DNA of 34,391 nucleotides from an uncultured Lachnospiraceae bacterium. GTDB taxonomy: Bacteria > Bacillota > Clostridia > Lachnospirales > Lachnospiraceae. The translations under genes and the position numbers were made by a program. The notes beneath the pieces were generated by a model. The model saw only the letters and a program-made list of their open reading frames with translations, did not search any database and was not told the origin of the DNA. Below, in pieces: positions 1 through 8,156 of this stretch. Position 1 is the stretch's first letter. Each line of letters starts with the position of its first letter. The stretch is from positions 1 through 34,391 of the forward strand of contig ONDO01000018.1 in assembly GCA_900316625.1 (NCBI GenBank), written 5' to 3'.

Positions 1-13
1 ATTCTCCTGCCGT

Positions 14-2287
14 CTAGATCCTCTGAAGATGCCAGGTGTCGCCTTCATACGCGCCCAGGAAGGGGAGTGGAATACCGGCATTCATAAGGAGAGAAGCAGG
101 ATAATCTGCATCCAGCTCTTCGATGTGGTAGATGGCCTCCTGATCCAGCCCCTTCAGGCGAAGGAAGCGTGTAAGGGGATTGCCTTTCGCATCCGTCATG
201 ACGAAGCTAACCAGAGCACGATCCTGTTCCTTAGAGACGAACTGCCAGGCAGACAGATCATCATCATAGCCAAGCGCATTCGGAAGACAATCAAGTCCCT
301 GCCCCATGGGGGAAGCCAGGCGGAAGTAATCACCCTCATGTGAGAGTGCGTAGTCCTGCTTGAAGGACTTGATCTGCTCGCGAATCTGCGCTTTTTCCTC
401 ATCAGAGAGAAGGGTGGGATCCAGTTCGTATCCGAAGGAACCAGCGGAAGCAACCACGCCCCTGGTATGAAAGGGAGTGATGCGGCCGGTCTGATGATTG
501 GGAACGGCAGATACATGAGAACCTACAGCGGAAATCGGATAACCGAAGGAAGTTCCATACTGGATCTCTAAGCGGTTGATGGCGTCTGTATTATCACTAC
601 ACCAGATTTGAGGTGTGTAGTAGAGCATACCGGCATCGAATCGTCCGCCACCGCCACTGCAGCCTTCGATCAGAAGGTCAGGATAGGTGCGATTTAAGCG
701 CTCTAAGAGCTCATAGAGACCCAGAACATAGCGATGCGAAACCTCGCCCTGACGATCCGCCGGAAGGGCCTTGGAATAGAGATCAGACAGGCTACGGTTC
801 ATGTCCCACTTGACGTAAGAGATGTGCGCATTGTCGAGGATCTCCTTCATCTGTTCCCAGATGCAGTCGACAACTTCCTTGCGGGAGAAATCAAGAACGA
901 GCTGGAATCTGGATCTTACCGGATCTCTTCCGTGAATCTTCAGTGCATAGTCCGGATGAGCACGATAGAGATCAGAATCTTCACTGATTGCCTCCGGCTC
1001 GAACCAGAGACCGAAGAGAAGGCCACGATCATTTACAGCCTTTGCAAGTTCGCCCATGGAACATCCCAACTTATCAGTATTCACCTTCCAGTCACCCAGA
1101 CCGGAAGTGTCGCCTTCGCGCTTTCCGAACCAACCATCATCGAGGACCAGAAGATCCATGCCCAGGTCTCTTGCAGAATCAGCAAGAGAAGAGAGCTTGT
1201 CTCCATTGAAATCGAAGTAGGTTGCTTCCCAGTTGTTGAGAAGAACGGGACGCATCTTTGTCTTCCATCCACCACGGATGACGGACTTGTTGATAAAGTT
1301 ATGAATTCGGTTTGTGAGAGTGGAAAAACCAGCTTCCGAATAAGAGAGGATGACTTCCGGAGCAGTGAAAGTCTCACCGGCGGAGAGCTTCCAGGAGAAG
1401 GTGCTGTCGCCGGCACCCATGGTAAGTCTTGTCTGTTTAAACTGATCCATCTCTGCTGTCATGTGGAAGTTACCACTGTACATAAGGTGGATACCATAGC
1501 ATTCACCAGCGTCCTCTGTCGCATTCTTCGTAGACAGCATGACGAAAGGATTGTACTGGTGTGAGGTAGTCCCTCTGGAAGAACCGATGCTAAAGATACC
1601 ATGACCGAGGGCGTGCTTCTGGGGCAGGCGCTCCATTACATGTCTTCCGTGGAAGATGGTAAGGTCGTAGGCACCATAGCTATAGTCCAGATTCAGGCTG
1701 GATACATGCTCTAAACGGACAGGATCAGAGCCATTGTTTCGAATTCTTACGGCACGCGTGATGACATCCTCCTCATAGAAGACACCATAGAGCAGATCAA
1801 CTTCTACGCCGGATACCTTGTCCCTAAGCGTGATGCAGAGAGATTCTGCGTTATCTTCTTTAGAGAAGCAGAGGGAAGAAGCATGAGGGCTGATCCAGTC
1901 CTTGGCAGGATTTGCGGCATAAGATGCGGGAAGCCCTTCTAAGGCATACTTTCCTTCGCTCATCTTAAGGCTATGGAAACGTAGATCGCATCCGTAACTT
2001 CCGTCTTCGTTCTTCATTTCCAGAGCCGTAGAGCGGTAGTCTGCTCCACCATATACGGAGTACTCCTGGGGAAGATGGTCGAGGGAATAGGTGCGGTCAT
2101 TACCTGCATCGTAAGGATTGCCGGAGAAACCATGATCTCTGGGAACGATCAGGATGGATGCGTCACCAGAGATTTTGCTGCCATAGTAGAGATGAAGGAG
2201 AAAACCGTACTGGTCAATCTTCATCTGGTAGGTGGAGTGAAGAGTCTCAAGGGTAATGAGCTTCTGATCTTCGCTGATTCTTATCAT
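14..2287 (-). CDS. GH36 alpha-galactosidase, intracellular
   Basis: It releases terminal alpha-1,6-galactose from raffinose-type sugars or melibiose in the cytoplasm. The 757-residue length is usual for bacterial GH36 enzymes. A beta-sandwich N-terminal part (to about 330) precedes the barrel, which shows VLDDGWFG (381-388), LFGLWFEPEA (424-433), the nucleophile motif KWDMNR with Asp495, and WCSDNTD with the probable acid/base Asp565. The 70-residue spacing of these Asp residues matches characterised family members. EGCSGGGGRFD (541-551) is also typical. There is no signal peptide, so the substrate must be imported. The ATG at 2287 has AGAGGA five bases upstream. It is the last gene of the leftward sugar operon, 26 nt after the LacI-family gene. 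The family assignment is firm. The preferred sugar (raffinose, stachyose or melibiose) is inferred from the neighbours. Confidence 0.96.
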   Translation of the reverse strand: MIRISEDQKLITLETLHSTYQMKIDQYGFLLHLYYGSKISGDASILIVPRDHGFSGNPYDAGNDRTYSLDHLPQEYSVYGGADYRSTALEMKNEDGSYGCDLRFHSLKMSEGKYALEGLPASYAANPAKDWISPHASSLCFSKEDNAESLCITLRDKVSGVEVDLLYGVFYEEDVITRAVRIRNNGSDPVRLEHVSSLNLDYSYGAYDLTIFHGRHVMERLPQKHALGHGIFSIGSSRGTTSHQYNPFVMLSTKNATEDAGECYGIHLMYSGNFHMTAEMDQFKQTRLTMGAGDSTFSWKLSAGETFTAPEVILSYSEAGFSTLTNRIHNFINKSVIRGGWKTKMRPVLLNNWEATYFDFNGDKLSSLADSARDLGMDLLVLDDGWFGKREGDTSGLGDWKVNTDKLGCSMGELAKAVNDRGLLFGLWFEPEAISEDSDLYRAHPDYALKIHGRDPVRSRFQLVLDFSRKEVVDCIWEQMKEILDNAHISYVKWDMNRSLSDLYSKALPADRQGEVSHRYVLGLYELLERLNRTYPDLLIEGCSGGGGRFDAGMLYYTPQIWCSDNTDAINRLEIQYGTSFGYPISAVGSHVSAVPNHQTGRITPFHTRGVVASAGSFGYELDPTLLSDEEKAQIREQIKSFKQDYALSHEGDYFRLASPMGQGLDCLPNALGYDDDLSAWQFVSKEQDRALVSFVMTDAKGNPLTRFLRLKGLDQEAIYHIEELDADYPASLLMNAGIPLPFLGAYEGDTWHLQRI

Positions 2288-2313
2288 CTATTTCCTCTTT
2301 ATCTATCTATGTG

Positions 2314-3300
2314 TTAATGAACCGCCGTAGACTCACGTTCTACGAGAGTGACGGGAAGGATCGTGTTGGTAGGAACCTTCTTGCCTTCGTTTACGTCAGT
2401 AATGATGGATACGGCGCGGTGGACGATCTCATCCATGGGCTGGCGGATGGTCGTGATGGTAGGAGAAGTTCTCTTGGTAAGGTCGACATCATCGAATCCG
2501 ACGACCTTGATCTGATCCGGAACTGAGATGCCTCTTCGATTACATACCTGGAGAACTTCAGCTGCGATCATATCGGAAGTGCAGAAGATGCCGTCACAGT
2601 CGGGATGCTCGTCGAGAACCTGTTCGATCAGAGGGTAGTATTCCATGTTGTTATATTCATCGGGGGAACTACGGTATACTGCACATGCACAGTGATTACG
2701 AACAGCCACACGAAGGAAACCATCTTCACGGGTATCACCAGGCATCTGGGTCGTGTTCATGGTGCCGATGACAACCATATCCTTACAGCCATGCGAAATC
2801 AGATGTTCCGCAGCAGCCTCGCCACCAGCGATGTTGTCACACTGGATAGAATGCGCCTTACCGATGGCGTTTCGCTCGACGAGAACAATAGGAATATGGA
2901 ACTGCTCGAGGATTTCTTCACTGATATCTGCTGAGAAGAGCACAACACCAGCGACAAAGTTATTCTGACAGATGCGAAGGACATGTTCTTCCTTCTCCTC
3001 ATCACCGCCGGAATTGTAGACGAAGAGCTTGTAGTTGTTCTTCGTGCATTCCTTCTCCAGTTTGGAGAGAACCTTGGCGAAGTAAGGATGAATAATATGC
3101 GGAACAACAACCGTAATGATGTCGAGTGTTTTCTTGGACAGAGCCTGAGCGAGGGCGTTGGGTGTGTAGTTCAGCCGTTCCATGGCATCGTACACTTTCT
3201 TCCTGGTCTTTACACTGATGTATCCGCGGTTGTTCATGACGCGCGATACGGTTTCAACTGCTACCCCTGCTTCCTTGGCCACGTCTTTAATGGTCGCCAT
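2314..3300 (-). CDS. LacI-family transcriptional repressor of sugar utilisation
   Basis: This is a DNA-binding sugar sensor of 328 residues. The N-terminal helix-turn-helix (about 3-25, with recognition helix VETVSRVMNN) and hinge (YTPNALAQAL) are canonical. They are followed by a periplasmic-binding-protein-like effector domain (about 60-328). The ATG at 3300 has AAGGGG seven bases upstream. It lies between GH32 and alpha-galactosidase in the same operon, so it is probably autoregulated. The best operator candidates are the even palindromes with core TGNCAANCGNTTGNCA at 7819-7836 and 18362-18385. Central-CG palindromes of this size are what LacI-family dimers bind. Its effector is unknown, with sucrose, raffinose or a breakdown product possible. 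The pairing of this regulator with those operators is inferred from context. Confidence 0.93.
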   Translation of the reverse strand: MATIKDVAKEAGVAVETVSRVMNNRGYISVKTRKKVYDAMERLNYTPNALAQALSKKTLDIITVVVPHIIHPYFAKVLSKLEKECTKNNYKLFVYNSGGDEEKEEHVLRICQNNFVAGVVLFSADISEEILEQFHIPIVLVERNAIGKAHSIQCDNIAGGEAAAEHLISHGCKDMVVIGTMNTTQMPGDTREDGFLRVAVRNHCACAVYRSSPDEYNNMEYYPLIEQVLDEHPDCDGIFCTSDMIAAEVLQVCNRRGISVPDQIKVVGFDDVDLTKRTSPTITTIRQPMDEIVHRAVSIITDVNEGKKVPTNTILPVTLVERESTAVH

Positions 3301-3341
3301 GTTAAAACCCCTTTTTCTAGTAACATTTTGCAGTCCTCTGA

Positions 3342-4703
3342 TCAGAATGACTGATCTACATGAAGGATGCGCCCTTCAGCGTCGAGACTCTCTCGAGCAA
3401 GACGGTCGCTGATCACCGTCCTGCCATCAATCTCCTTCGTAAATGAAGAGCTTTCCCGTATGAATTCCTGTTTGATGTAATAAGAACCCTCTTCACCGCC
3501 CAAGGTGAATTCTCTCGGAATACTCATCAGTCCATTCCAGAGTTCGCCGTGGTTTTCTGTTCGGAGCCAGGAAATCTGAACGATTCTTCCATCGGTTCCG
3601 AAGGCAGTCTGTGACGCATAGGGACTCACACCCTTTGTGTCAAAGAGTGATTGCATCTCCTGGATTTCGTGAAATTCACGTCCGTCGAAGCTGCCCAGAT
3701 AATAGAATCCGTCTGCGGAAGTGAAAGCCCAGACTTCTTCCTCGCCACGTTTTAGGCAGAAGAGATCAGGACACTCCCACATAGGAGGATAGGAGAATTC
3801 CTGTGTTTTCTCCCAGTGCAGAAGATCTGTACTGCGAAGAATGGCAAAAGCATTTGCTTCCAGGAACAATACCATGATATAACTCTTGCTCGCTTCGTGC
3901 CACAGTATCTTAGGATCTCGATTCTCTCTTGTATATTCTGCGAGTTCGAAAGCAGGGTAGGGCAGAAGAGTTTCTCCTCCATCCAGAGAATAAGCGAGTC
4001 TCTGTGTGAAGTGAACATCTCCCTTATGCTTCTTTCCTTCATGGATGAGAGGGTTTCTGCCTGCATAGGTATAGAAGAAGAGGATGGCGTCCTTGGGCAG
4101 GCCGAGAAGCCCTCTTTCATTAAGAAGAGAGCATCCGGAGAAGCTGCTGCCGGAACGGTCCGGAAGGAGGACATCCCCTCGGAAATGGTAGTGCAGTCCG
4201 TCTGTTGAATAGGAACTTCCCCAGGACATATTCTGCCATTGGCGGTCCATAGGATTGTGCTGATGATAGAGAATCCACTGTCCATTCTGGTAGGTAAAGC
4301 CATTGGGGTCATTGAGGAAGCCATAAGGAGCGTGATAGTGAAGCTCGTCTTCTGGCTGCTCTTCCCACTTGGGGCTGTCGACGAAATGGATATGGTTAAG
4401 GTAAGCCATGATTCTGTCGGAATCGATAGCTTCTCCTTCCTGGGGAGAGAGCATGACAAGCAGAGTCTTCTGACTCTTAACAGACTTCGATGCAGGCTCT
4501 TCATTTACGAAGAGGTCGCCCGGTAACTTCAAGTAGGTAAAACCGTCTGGTTCGTGTGAAGCAGAATCGGTGACGGGAATATTCAGGTGGAAGATCTCTC
4601 TCTCTCCCATGAGGACAGAGAAGGTGCTGTATTCGTTGTCGAGGGAATCTGTTGCCCAGATGGGGCAGGCCATATATTGGCCGGTAATCGTCAGATGGAT
4701 CAT
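3342..4703 (-). CDS. GH32 beta-fructosidase (sucrose/raffinose/fructan hydrolase), intracellular
   Basis: It hydrolyses terminal beta-fructosyl bonds. Catalytic motifs are LNDPNG (nucleophile Asp132), ENRDPK (Asp263, transition-state stabiliser) and MWECPDLF (acid/base Glu310). The open frame extends upstream to a TTG at 4730, but the ATG at 4703 has GGAG five bases before it and is preferred, giving 453 residues. The layout is odd. About 120 residues precede the catalytic motif, where most family members start almost at once. Only about 100 residues follow the last conserved block region, too few for the usual full C-terminal beta-sandwich. There is no signal peptide. It lies between the permeases and the repressor. 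Activity on sucrose, raffinose or short fructans cannot be separated by eye. Confidence 0.92.
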   Translation of the reverse strand: MIHLTITGQYMACPIWATDSLDNEYSTFSVLMGEREIFHLNIPVTDSASHEPDGFTYLKLPGDLFVNEEPASKSVKSQKTLLVMLSPQEGEAIDSDRIMAYLNHIHFVDSPKWEEQPEDELHYHAPYGFLNDPNGFTYQNGQWILYHQHNPMDRQWQNMSWGSSYSTDGLHYHFRGDVLLPDRSGSSFSGCSLLNERGLLGLPKDAILFFYTYAGRNPLIHEGKKHKGDVHFTQRLAYSLDGGETLLPYPAFELAEYTRENRDPKILWHEASKSYIMVLFLEANAFAILRSTDLLHWEKTQEFSYPPMWECPDLFCLKRGEEEVWAFTSADGFYYLGSFDGREFHEIQEMQSLFDTKGVSPYASQTAFGTDGRIVQISWLRTENHGELWNGLMSIPREFTLGGEEGSYYIKQEFIRESSSFTKEIDGRTVISDRLARESLDAEGRILHVDQSF

Positions 4704-4791
4704 ATATTCTCCGATTTGTTCAAAATACAATGATTACAACTTAATTTATATAGAGTGATGGTTAGGAACTATTCAGATACAAAGATGACAA

Positions 4792-4816
4792 GGGAGCCCG
4801 CAGTATGCGAACTCCC
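4792..4816 (-). promoter_or_regulatory. Intra-operon hairpin between permease and GH32 genes
   Basis: GGGAG and CTCCC arms pair, with an inner GCA/TGC pairing, in the 127 nt gap between the second permease and the GH32 gene. No good uridine run follows on the leftward strand. It is more likely a processing or stabilising stem, or a weak terminator that lowers enzyme expression relative to the transporter, than a full stop. Confidence 0.4.
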
Positions 4817-4830
4817 CTGCCTTTATGGAT

Positions 4831-5691
4831 TTAGCCCTTCACTGCTCCGGAAGTAACACCTTTGACGATGAACTTCTGTAAGAACAGATACAGGATCAGG
4901 ATAGGAAGCATTGCAAGAAGCAGTGCTGCCATTACAAGACCGATGTCTGTGGAATAGGTTCCATAGAACACCTTGGTGGAGATTGGAATTGTGTAGAGAT
5001 CCTTCTGGGTAAGTACCAGGGAAGGAAGCAGGTAGTCATTCCAGAATGCCATAGCATCGATGATAGCGACGGTAGCAGTGGTCGGTCCGAGAAGAGGGAA
5101 TACGATCTTCCAGAAGGTCTGCCATCTGGTACATCCATCAATGTAAGCCGCTTCTTCAAGCTCCCTGGGGATGTTGGTATGAATGGCACCGTGATACATG
5201 AAGGTTGCCATGGATACGCTGAATCCGACATGGAGAAGGATCAGGGTCAGTCTGTGGTTCAGGACACCTAAGATACCGCCGTAGACGGATACGAGGGGAA
5301 CCATCAGAACCTGGAAGGGAATAACCATGGAAGCAATCATTGCTGCGAAGAAGATTGCACAGGCTTTCCACTTGTTACGAACGATAACGTAAGCTGCCAT
5401 ACAGGAGAAGAGGATGGTAAGTACGGTTGCAGAGATCGTAATGATCAGAGAGTTCGTAAATACCTTCCAGAAATTCATCTTCTCCATTGCTGCGGGGAAG
5501 TTATCGAGGGAGAAACCGTGAGATCCGATCAGAGCGAGCGGAGCGGTATTAATATCTGCCTTGGTCTTGAACACATTAATGATAACAAGGACGAAGGGGA
5601 ATACGAAGATGACGAAGAGGACACAGAGCAGGATGAACCTGAGTGTCTTCTGCACCTTCTGAGACATGGATTCTTCAACATGTGTATTCAT
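4831..5691 (-). CDS. Carbohydrate ABC transporter permease (MsmG/MalG type)
   Basis: This is the second inner-membrane subunit of the oligosaccharide importer, 286 residues with about six membrane segments. The first is at roughly 15-37. The cytoplasmic EAA loop EEAAYIDGCTRWQTFWKIV, which docks onto the ATPase, is intact, and the C-terminus FIVKGVTSGAVKG is typical of MalG-like sugar permeases. Its ATG overlaps the stop of the upstream permease by four bases (ATGA), so translation is probably coupled. No ATPase gene is present. In Gram-positive sugar importers of this class a shared MsmK-type ATPase encoded elsewhere usually serves, and I infer the same here. Confidence 0.95.
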   Translation of the reverse strand: MNTHVEESMSQKVQKTLRFILLCVLFVIFVFPFVLVIINVFKTKADINTAPLALIGSHGFSLDNFPAAMEKMNFWKVFTNSLIITISATVLTILFSCMAAYVIVRNKWKACAIFFAAMIASMVIPFQVLMVPLVSVYGGILGVLNHRLTLILLHVGFSVSMATFMYHGAIHTNIPRELEEAAYIDGCTRWQTFWKIVFPLLGPTTATVAIIDAMAFWNDYLLPSLVLTQKDLYTIPISTKVFYGTYSTDIGLVMAALLLAMLPILILYLFLQKFIVKGVTSGAVKG

Positions 5692-6566
5692 GCTTCCACC
5701 TCTCCTTTCTTACCAACATAAACCTGAGTTACACCGATGATTGCGCAGACGATGAAGAGGATCAGAGCCTCGGCCTGGCCGACACCATAGTTTCTGTAGG
5801 TGAATGCGGTGTTATATACGTGCATCGCTGCGAGTTCGGAAGATCCGAAGGGATCGCCGTTGGTCAGGGACAGGTTAACGTCGTAGACTACGAAGCAGCG
5901 GGTAATGCTAAGGAATAAGCACTGTACGAAAGATGCTCTCATCAGAGGAAGGATGATCTTGCGGAGAGCCTGTCCGGGATTACATCCGTCAATCAGTGCA
6001 GCCTCTTTCAGAGACTCGGGAACGCTCATGAAACCAGCAACATAGATCAGCATCATGTATCCGGCATACTGCCATACGGATACTAAGATGAGACAGAACA
6101 TTGCACCAGCTTCGGTAGCAAGAAGAGAAGGAACATTGCCTCCGGAGATAGCGGAAGCGATGGAAACGAATGCACGATTGAAAACAAACTGCCATACGTA
6201 ACCAAGTACGATACCACCAATCAGGTTCGGAACGAAGAAACCTGCGCGGAAGAAGTTCTGACCCTTGATGCCCCGGGTAACCAGGTAAGCAAGAGCAAAA
6301 GCGACTAGATTAATAAGAATGACTGCGAAAAATGAATAAATGAAAGTTCTTCCAAGAGATGCCCAGTATGATGAATCATGAAAGGCATCAATGTAGTTCT
6401 GGACACCGACGAAAGGTTTATTAAGAGCTACGCCGTCCCAGCTTGTAAAAGTAAGGTAGAAACCATAGATCAGGGGTACAATGACGGTTCCAACAAAGAG
6501 AACCAGTGCGGGACCCGCAAACATCAGAAACTGCCTTACCTTAAAGGACATTTTGTTGTTATCCAT
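5688..6566 (-). CDS. Carbohydrate ABC transporter permease (MsmF/MalF type)
   Basis: This is the first permease subunit of the importer. The frame opens at a GTG at 6617, but the ATG at 6566 (MDNNKMSFKVRQ) has GGAGG eight bases upstream and gives the normal 292 residues with the first membrane helix at about 14-36. The EAA loop reads LKEAALIDGCNPGQALRKI. It ends in the four-base overlap with the second permease. It follows the binding-protein gene by 82 nt, a gap that holds a strong hairpin. Confidence 0.94.
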   Translation of the reverse strand: MDNNKMSFKVRQFLMFAGPALVLFVGTVIVPLIYGFYLTFTSWDGVALNKPFVGVQNYIDAFHDSSYWASLGRTFIYSFFAVILINLVAFALAYLVTRGIKGQNFFRAGFFVPNLIGGIVLGYVWQFVFNRAFVSIASAISGGNVPSLLATEAGAMFCLILVSVWQYAGYMMLIYVAGFMSVPESLKEAALIDGCNPGQALRKIILPLMRASFVQCLFLSITRCFVVYDVNLSLTNGDPFGSSELAAMHVYNTAFTYRNYGVGQAEALILFIVCAIIGVTQVYVGKKGEVEA

Positions 6567-6591
6567 TAGGGCTTCCTCCATAAAATAGGTT

Positions 6592-6623
6592 GATGCAGCG
6601 CCCCGAAGTCGAGGCACTGCATC
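6592..6623 (-). promoter_or_regulatory. mRNA hairpin between binding-protein and permease genes
   Basis: Arms GATGCAGCGCC and GGCACTGCATC pair over 11 bp with one mismatch, and a smaller CGGCC/GGCCG stem lies just upstream in the transcript. Such stems after binding-protein genes commonly protect the upstream mRNA 3' end, giving more binding protein than permease. That role is inferred. Confidence 0.55.
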
Positions 6624-6648
6624 GATTCCCGGCCGAGGCCGTTATAAA

Positions 6649-7707
6649 TTAGTGCTGGGAAAGAGTTGCGCTCTTCCAGTAGTCGTTGATCTCAGATGCG
6701 AAGGTTGCACGATCAGACTGACCTGCAAGGTACTTCTGGAAGGAGGTCCCACCAAGCTTTGCATAGTGATCATCCGGCAGGTAATCGTAGCTGGGGAGGA
6801 GCTGTCCTGCATCAGCATATTCCTTAACGGACTTGCCAAGAGGATCAGCTACAGGAAGGGTGATGTTGGTGAATGCAGGAACAAGTGCACACTTGTTTAC
6901 AAGGCCATCCTGACCGGCTTCGGAAGTAACGAGCCAGTTAAGGAAGTCCTTAGCCTGCTTCTGCTGCTCTTCAGTAGCGGAGTTGTCAACGAAGAAGTAT
7001 TTGGAACCACCGCCAACAAGAAGGGTGTTGAACTTGCCATCCGTGTTCTGAGGAACGGGAATCATGCCAAGACCATCGGTGTAGTCATAAGCGTTGAGTA
7101 CGGACCAATCCCAGTTACCACCGAACATGAATGCGATTTCGCCATCAGCGAGTTTCTGAAGTACTTCCTTGAATCCGTCCAGAGTCTGGCAGGAAGCAGG
7201 ATCGAAATCTTCACCAGTGATGTTCTTGATAGCAGTTGCGTTGTAGATAACGCCACGAGCTTCAATACATACGGGCATTCCATAGGTTGCACCGTCAACA
7301 CCGATTGCGTAGTTGGTGTTCTTGGTCCATTCTTCACCGGAAAGGTCAACAGCATGTTCCTTACCCATAGAGTAGATATCCTTTGCATCTACCATGGAGA
7401 TGGTGTAAGGATTACCGGAAGCGTAAGCAGTAGACAGATCAGTTGCTACGGTGCTTCCGGTTCCCTGTACGGTAACTTTTACAGGTACGCCGGTCTCTTT
7501 GGTGTAAGCCTTAGCGATGTCTTCCATCTGAGACTGGATCTCAGTCTTGGAATTGTAGATGGTGATTCCTGCTGCGCTTCCGTTAGAAGCTGCTTCGGAT
7601 CCCTTGCCGGAACCGTTGCCTGCGGTCTTAGAACCACATCCAACCATCATTGTTGCTGCCATGCTGGCTGTCATTGCGAGTGCCAGAAGACGTTTCTTGT
7701 TTTTCAT
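6649..7707 (-). CDS. Sugar ABC transporter substrate-binding lipoprotein, apparently internally shortened
   Basis: This is the extracellular lipid-anchored receptor that captures sugar for the two permeases downstream. A signal peptide (KNKKRLLALAMTASMAATMM) is followed by lipobox MVGC with Cys24 and a Gly/Ser-rich linker to about 47. The family 1 solute-binding fold follows. The ATG has AGAGGAG upstream. At 352 residues it is shorter than the usual 410-440. From family knowledge, roughly 75-85 residues are expected between the helix DGFKEVLQKL (177-186) and the strand GEIAFMFGGNWDW (189-201), but here they are directly joined. This looks like an in-frame deletion in the C-terminal lobe, biological or from assembly. 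As first gene of the operon, it follows the operator-promoter at 7797-7836. Confidence 0.9.
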   Translation of the reverse strand: MKNKKRLLALAMTASMAATMMVGCGSKTAGNGSGKGSEAASNGSAAGITIYNSKTEIQSQMEDIAKAYTKETGVPVKVTVQGTGSTVATDLSTAYASGNPYTISMVDAKDIYSMGKEHAVDLSGEEWTKNTNYAIGVDGATYGMPVCIEARGVIYNATAIKNITGEDFDPASCQTLDGFKEVLQKLADGEIAFMFGGNWDWSVLNAYDYTDGLGMIPVPQNTDGKFNTLLVGGGSKYFFVDNSATEEQQKQAKDFLNWLVTSEAGQDGLVNKCALVPAFTNITLPVADPLGKSVKEYADAGQLLPSYDYLPDDHYAKLGGTSFQKYLAGQSDRATFASEINDYWKSATLSQH

Positions 7708-7796
7708 GAGTAACTCCTCTTTGCTATTTGCACTTTTTGATTCATGAAAAAAAGATTTCTATTCGAGCAATTTCCTTGCTTGCTCTGTATGTTGTG

Positions 7797-7825
7797 ATAA
7801 TACCTAGGAGAAGGTGAAATGCCAA
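7797..7825 (-). promoter_or_regulatory. Sigma-A-type promoter of the raffinose/sucrose operon
   Basis: On the minus strand, -35 TTGGCA (7825-7820) is followed by exactly 17 bp and -10 TATTAT (7802-7797). The -35 lies inside the palindrome at 7819-7836, so a bound repressor would block polymerase. A second, weaker possibility is TTTACA-18-TATTTT further upstream (about 7900-7871). Confidence 0.7.
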
Positions 7826-7836
7826 TCGGTTGACAT
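7819..7836. promoter_or_regulatory. LacI-family operator (imperfect copy)
   Basis: Sequence TGCCAATCGGTTGACA plus one flanking pair on each side forms an even palindrome centred on CG, with 7 of 9 positions symmetric. Its core matches the perfect palindrome at 18362-18385. A LacI-family gene is in the operon it controls. Binding is inferred. Confidence 0.75.
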
Positions 7837-8090
7837 ACGATTTGTCAATTTGAAACTAAAATAAGCAGATAAAAATATGCAAGATGCACAAAAACTGTAA
7901 AGGGATTGACAGAAAGCCACGTGAAAGAGTAATTCTAATTGAAGACTTAATTTCGGTCCTTATAAGGAAGCAGCATACGTACATGAGGAATAGGAGTGTA
8001 CGAATCTTCTGAATGGAAAGAAGTGGCTGGCACGGAACTATGGATTAGATCCATATGGTTTTGTATGGTTAAGACATGAATTCACATAAT

Positions 8091-8132
8091 AAAACCTCAG
8101 TATCCCTGATGTAGAGGATACTGAGGTTTTTT
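8091..8132. terminator. Strong intrinsic terminator, bidirectional
   Basis: A perfect 15 bp stem (8091-8105 with 8116-8130) with a 10-base loop. A run of T follows on the plus strand, and A-rich sequence precedes it. It ends the leftward gene at 8157-8765 and also any rightward transcript from the gap. Confidence 0.85.
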
Positions 8133-8156
8133 AGGTCATATCTGGTGTCAGAAATA

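Larger units (their letters stand above)
7708..8156. other. 449 bp gene-free stretch upstream of sugar operon
   Basis: It holds, from left to right, the 5' leader of the sugar operon with a GAGCAA/TTGCTC stem (7765-7785), the promoter and operator (7797-7836), a looser inverted repeat TTGACA-N7-TGTCAA (7830-7848), a rightward TTGACA (7906-7911) and the strong stem at 8091-8130. No convincing ORF is seen on either strand. A rightward transcript from about 7,940 to 8,132 would end in that terminator. Confidence 0.6.

Noticed and set aside
734-1564. 276-codon plus-strand frame opposite the alpha-galactosidase
   Set aside because: The minus strand carries all GH36 catalytic motifs. The plus frame is a codon-bias shadow.
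6652-7713. Long plus-strand frame (353 codons) opposite the binding-protein gene
   Set aside because: It mirrors a gene with clear signal peptide, lipobox and family fold. Its translation has no recognisable domain and no ribosome binding site.
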